From Chitinophaga sp. 180180018-3 (GTDB taxonomy: Bacteria; Bacteroidota; Bacteroidia; Chitinophagales; Chitinophagaceae): a DNA stretch of 64,000 bases. The notes beneath the pieces were generated by a model. The model saw only the letters and a program-made list of their open reading frames with translations, was not told the DNA's origin and did not search any database. A program made the translations under genes and the position numbers. This document shows, piece by piece, positions 60,945-64,000 of the stretch. The stretch covers positions 5,952,001-6,016,000 of the forward strand of contig NZ_CP140772.1 of assembly GCF_037893185.1 (NCBI RefSeq). Reading direction: 5' to 3'. How positions within the stretch are numbered: the stretch's first letter is position 1; every line of letters starts with the position of its first letter.

Positions 60945-60945
60945 G

Positions 60946-61061
60946 AAAGAATTACGAATTAGGAATTACGAATTACGAAATGCATAGGAGATGTAAGCGA
61001 GTAGGTGTATAATTCGCTTACATCTCCTATGCATTTCGTAATTCCTAATTCGTAATTCTTT
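60946..61061. repeat. long inverted repeat with AATTACGAATT modules
   Basis: Left arm 60946-61000 (55 nt) and right arm 61014-61061 (48 nt), 13-nt loop 61001-61013. The arms match perfectly except that the left carries one extra 7-bp ATTACGA copy. The inner part is GCATAGGAGATGTAAGCGA and its complement. It starts one base after the stop of the membrane-protein gene and would form a very strong hairpin. Confidence 0.88.
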
Positions 61062-61086
61062 TCTACAGTCATTTCCGGAAACAAAA

Positions 61087-61113
61087 AAGCCTGACCGTTA
61101 AACGATCAGGCTT
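61087..61113 (-). terminator. terminator of the tRNA-Gly pair
   Basis: Stem AAGCCTGA (61087-61094) / TCAGGCTT (61106-61113), inner CGT/ACG pairs possible, followed on the minus strand by TTTTTTG. It lies just downstream of the tRNA genes. Confidence 0.85.
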
Positions 61114-61116
61114 GTG

Positions 61117-61189
<73 letters not shown>

Positions 61190-61217
61190 AGGTGTTAAGA
61201 ACTTATAATAAAATTAG

Positions 61218-61290
<73 letters not shown>

Positions 61291-61378
61291 GGGTGTTAAG
61301 AACTTCTTATTTAAGAACTTTTCCCTTGATAACTGCACCAGCTTGTTTCTTTGCCCCGTGCCGTTTTCGTTGGGATTG

Positions 61379-61408
61379 CAAAGATAGGAAACGGACTGAT
61401 AACACAAA
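61379..61408 (-). promoter_or_regulatory. Bacteroidetes promoter for the tRNA-Gly pair
   Basis: On the minus strand: -33 TTTG (61405-61408), 18 bp, -7 TATCTTTG (61379-61386), a full TAnnTTTG match. The first tRNA starts about 89 bp downstream of the -7 box. Confidence 0.7.
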
Positions 61409-61513
61409 ATTTTTTTTCGATTTTCCCAGGATTTTTTTTCTTGGTGGAGGCAGCAACAACTGGCTGAGACACAATACGGTAGTTCATTTCAACAAGAAAA
61501 TAAGTAATATTTT

Positions 61514-62743
61514 TTATTTACAATGTTCCGGTTGCACCGTTTCCCGAATCATTACGGGCTTTCTGGAAGGCTTATTCCGTTTATTCCACCATACATAGAA
61601 TCCCGTTACCGGAAGAGATGCACAGATCAAACCTGCGAAAAATACCAGGATCTTCCCGGCTAATCCGCCAATGGCCCCCACATGGATATCGTAGTTCATC
61701 TCCAACAACTTCTCTCCCCTGTTCTTATGCGTGTCGTTACGGCGCCCCAGCAATTTGGCTGAATATTGGTCGAATTGCAGCTCATCCGCTCCGTAATAGG
61801 TTTCCGCTCCTTTATATCCACCAATACGATGGACTCCGTTCTCTGTTGCAGCCGGATAAATGAAGATCCGTTTAGCGCCTTTCAGCAGCACTCTTGCCTG
61901 CTCAAACGACTTATCCAGCGGATCGCCGGTTAGTAGTACCTGCTGCTTAACAGACTCCTGCTGATCGCGCGCAGGCGGTGTTACGCTACCGGAAGCGACC
62001 ACATATACAGTGGCCTGAAACCATTTAAATGCCCATACCATTCCGGTAAGTGCAATCACGAGGGCTATCATCATAGCGTAAAAGCCCAGTACATTGTGGA
62101 GATCGTAGTTCACCCGTTTGCCTCCGGCCTTCCATTTGATCTTAAAGCTCTTTTCCCGGGTGCTTTTATTCCATTTCTTAGGCCACCACATAATCAGCCC
62201 GGTAATCAGCAGGATAACGAATATAAAGGTGGCCCATCCTACGATTGGCTGTCCGTATGGGGTATTCAGCAACAGGCTCCAGTGGAGGGATTTTACGATG
62301 AGGAAGAAATTATGTTTATAGTCAATCACGCCCGTCACGTTGCCGGTGTAAGGGTTGATCACAACCGTCTCATAGTATTCTACGGCTCCAAAATAGGTCA
62401 GCGCGGTATCATTGCCTTTATAGGCCATAAACTCCCAGGCCCGGTCCGGAGCAGTATAGGTGGTAATATTTCTGATGTGTTTAGCAGGTCCCAGTACCGC
62501 TTCTGCTTTCTTCTTCAGTTCGCTCACCGGCAATAGCGGTGTTGTGGCAGGGGTTATGAACAGGGTCTTTCGGTAGTAATAGTCGTTCACTTCTTTCTGG
62601 AATACAAACAGGCACCCTGTAATGCTGACGATCAGCACAATGGCGCCCGCCCCCAGCCCAAGCCAGAGGTGCAGTTTTGCTACAACAGTCTTGAAGAGCG
62701 ACTGATGCCGCTTCTTTTTTAGCTTATCCGTTCTTTTAAACAT
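61514..62743 (-). CDS. PepSY-associated transmembrane protein
   Basis: About 410 residues from the Met at 62743 (MFKRTDKLKKK); 62764 is also possible. Four membrane helices (LGLGAGAIVLIVSITGCLFV; IVGWATFIFVILLITGLIMW; FYAMMIALVIALTGMVWAF; IGGLAGKILVFFAGLICASL) and two periplasmic PepSY-like regions. The histidines WLGLG-facing KLHLWLG and DLHNVLGFYA and WSLLLN fit the haem- or metal-related pattern. Members with this plan often stand beside siderophore receptors and are thought to act as ferric reductases; no receptor is adjacent here. Confidence 0.85.
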   Translation of the reverse strand: MFKRTDKLKKKRHQSLFKTVVAKLHLWLGLGAGAIVLIVSITGCLFVFQKEVNDYYYRKTLFITPATTPLLPVSELKKKAEAVLGPAKHIRNITTYTAPDRAWEFMAYKGNDTALTYFGAVEYYETVVINPYTGNVTGVIDYKHNFFLIVKSLHWSLLLNTPYGQPIVGWATFIFVILLITGLIMWWPKKWNKSTREKSFKIKWKAGGKRVNYDLHNVLGFYAMMIALVIALTGMVWAFKWFQATVYVVASGSVTPPARDQQESVKQQVLLTGDPLDKSFEQARVLLKGAKRIFIYPAATENGVHRIGGYKGAETYYGADELQFDQYSAKLLGRRNDTHKNRGEKLLEMNYDIHVGAIGGLAGKILVFFAGLICASLPVTGFYVWWNKRNKPSRKPVMIRETVQPEHCK

Positions 62744-62862
62744 ATTTCCGCTGCTACCGGCCATTGTTTACCGGTATGACAAAAGTCAGGGCAAAAAGGA
62801 AAACATACCAATCGGATCGGGAATTTTATTTACGCAACAGGGAAAAAGCGGGCAAAAAAAAA

Positions 62863-62886
62863 CCTTCACCGGTTTTACGGTGAAGG
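62863..62886 (-). terminator. Rho-independent terminator of the 66-aa gene
   Basis: Stem CCTTCACCG (62863-62871) / CGGTGAAGG (62878-62886), loop of six, followed on the minus strand by a run of nine T. It lies 27 bp after the stop of the small membrane-protein gene. Confidence 0.9.
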
Positions 62887-62912
62887 CTGGATAATTATGT
62901 AAAAGCTATTGC

Positions 62913-63113
62913 TTACTTATATTTCGGATTATACAGTGTGCTTTCCTGGATTTTTACATCCGGCTTACCAGCGTATCTGTGCTGGAAAAGATTGTAACAA
63001 CCACCCAGTGAAGATGCCACTATGCAGAATAACGCCACGTAAAACGTCCAGCGGGAACGTGAAACCTTATCTAAGGTAATATCATTCTTATTTTCTACTG
63101 TATTATGTTCCAT
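62913..63113 (-). CDS. small single-pass membrane protein of unknown function
   Basis: 66 residues. Polar, charged start (ENKNDITLDKVSRSRW), one hydrophobic segment (TFYVALFCIVASSLGGCYN), and a basic C-terminal tail (KPDVKIQESTLYNPKYK). Not recognised. Followed by a strong terminator, so it is expressed as a single gene. Confidence 0.6.
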   Translation of the reverse strand: MEHNTVENKNDITLDKVSRSRWTFYVALFCIVASSLGGCYNLFQHRYAGKPDVKIQESTLYNPKYK

Positions 63114-63201
63114 ATTCAGTTTATTTCCGGTGCAAACCTACACAATATTTTGAAATTTTCGAATTCCGGCAAGAGAAATTTAATAACCCGTTCCTCCCGG
63201 C

Positions 63202-64000
63202 TCAGATCAGCTCTGAGAATTTTTTATGTCTTAAAAAATAATATCTCCAGATCATAATGCCATGGAACACCCCTCTCATTTTCATCAGTTTCATCTCCGG
63301 GAGGTTATCTTTCTTCACATAATTCCTCCTCCAGCGATAGTAGTCTTTATACGCGCGGTAGATGGCCGCCATATCCTTAGGTTTCCCTGCCACCAGGCTT
63401 TTTACGCCTGCCAGTATATCCAGGAAGAAACGTTGCACCAGTACGATCCAGCGGTCGTCGCTGTCCAGGTTCTTCCATAACATCATCAGGTTGTTCCTGA
63501 AATTCAGGTATAGTTTCCGTGGATTTCCCTGGGGCAGGCTGCCGCCTCCCACATGAAAAACCTTTGATTCAGGGCAGTAACAGATACGGTAGCCTGCCCG
63601 CTGTAAACGCCAGCAAAGGTCTACTTCTTCCATATGTGCAAAAAAATCACGGTCAAATCCTCCTACCTCGTGAAAGCAATGCGAACGGATGAATAAAGCA
63701 GCACCTGTGGCCCAGAACACATCCTGTACATCGTCGTACTGCCCCAGATCTTTCTCGAGCGTATACAGGATACGGCCACGGCAGAAGGTATATCCGAGGA
63801 TATCCATCCAGCCGCCTGCAGCGCCTGCATATTCAAATTCTTCCGGCTGCTTGTAGGCCCTCATTTTAGGCTGACATGCAGCAATGGCTGGATCCTGCTC
63901 CATCAGCGCCACTACCGGCTCAATCCAGCCTGGCTCCACTTCCACATCCTGATTCAGGAGTACATAAATATCGGCCTCCACCTGTTGCAGTGCATCGTTA
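63202..64000 (-). CDS. GT2-family glycosyltransferase, N-terminus cut by window edge
   Basis: The frame continues to the right edge without a start, about 266 residues visible. YVLLNQDVEVEPGWIEPVVA is the donor-metal (DxD-like) region; VFWATGAALFIRSHCFHEVG and GFDRDFFAHMEEVDLCWRLQ (with the ED catalytic-type acid pair) are typical of the rhamnosyl/N-acetylglucosaminyl-type GT2 family for polysaccharide or O-antigen. The last ~90 residues (MLWKNLDSDDRWIVLVQRFF, then Arg/Tyr-rich) could touch the membrane. Acceptor unknown. Confidence 0.88.
   Translation of the reverse strand, partial: NDALQQVEADIYVLLNQDVEVEPGWIEPVVALMEQDPAIAACQPKMRAYKQPEEFEYAGAAGGWMDILGYTFCRGRILYTLEKDLGQYDDVQDVFWATGAALFIRSHCFHEVGGFDRDFFAHMEEVDLCWRLQRAGYRICYCPESKVFHVGGGSLPQGNPRKLYLNFRNNLMMLWKNLDSDDRWIVLVQRFFLDILAGVKSLVAGKPKDMAAIYRAYKDYYRWRRNYVKKDNLPEMKLMKMRGVFHGIMIWRYYFLRHKKFSELI

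Overview
The window reads as chromosomal DNA of a Bacteroidetes (Bacteroidota) bacterium, most likely Chitinophaga or a close relative in the Chitinophagaceae. Supporting signs are a SusC/SusD pair, two FecI-type sigma/FecR anti-sigma pairs, a TAnnTTTG promoter box at the two places where I could place a promoter with some confidence, large orphan FtsX/MacB-type permeases, lipoproteins with short Cys-ended signal peptides, and a long insertion-bearing signal peptidase I. No phage, IS element, rRNA or CRISPR array was seen.

Layout. 1-3.2 kb: tail of a Crp/Fnr regulator, two helical proteins of unknown function and a GT39-like membrane glycosyltransferase. 3.5-15.2 kb: an 11.7-kb, nine-gene, plus-strand operon flanked on both sides by minus-strand genes. 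It encodes a subtilase, three large proteins I cannot assign (642, 344 and 684 aa), two very small proteins, a 245-aa protein with a helix-hairpin-helix-like segment, an M15-type peptidase with a long disordered front, and an 836-aa protein joining a papain-like protease, a T4-type lysozyme, a glucosaminidase and an M15-like peptidase. No protein in this operon has a recognisable signal peptide although at least two are wall-degrading enzymes. It is the best candidate for an undescribed system. 15.2-22.7 kb: two FtsX-family permeases, each divergent from a metabolic gene (hydroxyacid dehydrogenase, thiolase) and each preceded by nearly the same 16-bp palindrome. 22.7-30.9 kb: DUF1543 protein, GH116 glycosidase, YheT-like hydrolase, signal peptidase I, a TIM-barrel isomerase-like protein and a TPR protein.

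30.9-38.4 kb: a glycan or siderophore uptake locus (SusD, SusC with STN domain, FecR, FecI-type sigma). 38.6-41.4 kb: a short ORF ending in four cysteine codons plus an attenuator-like fold, leading a phytanoyl-CoA dioxygenase-family gene and an SDR gene, then a zinc-less Fpg/Nei glycosylase. 41.5-47.8 kb: lipoproteins, an AraC regulator, two convergent L,D-transpeptidases and a collagen-like lipoprotein. 47.9-51.8 kb: phosphocholine-specific phospholipase C, TMEM175-like channel and a small lipoprotein. 51.8-56.4 kb: a second sigma/FecR cassette whose STN-bearing partner is a surface-repeat barrel protein rather than a TonB receptor. 56.7-64 kb: OmpH/Skp-like chaperone, small GNAT protein, SMP-30 lactonase, two membrane proteins, two identical tRNA-Gly genes, a PepSY membrane protein and a glycosyltransferase cut by the window edge.

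A repeat theme runs through the second half: AT-rich inverted repeats built from AATTACGAATT, AATTAAGAA or TAGTTATTTAG modules lie directly against stop codons at five places.
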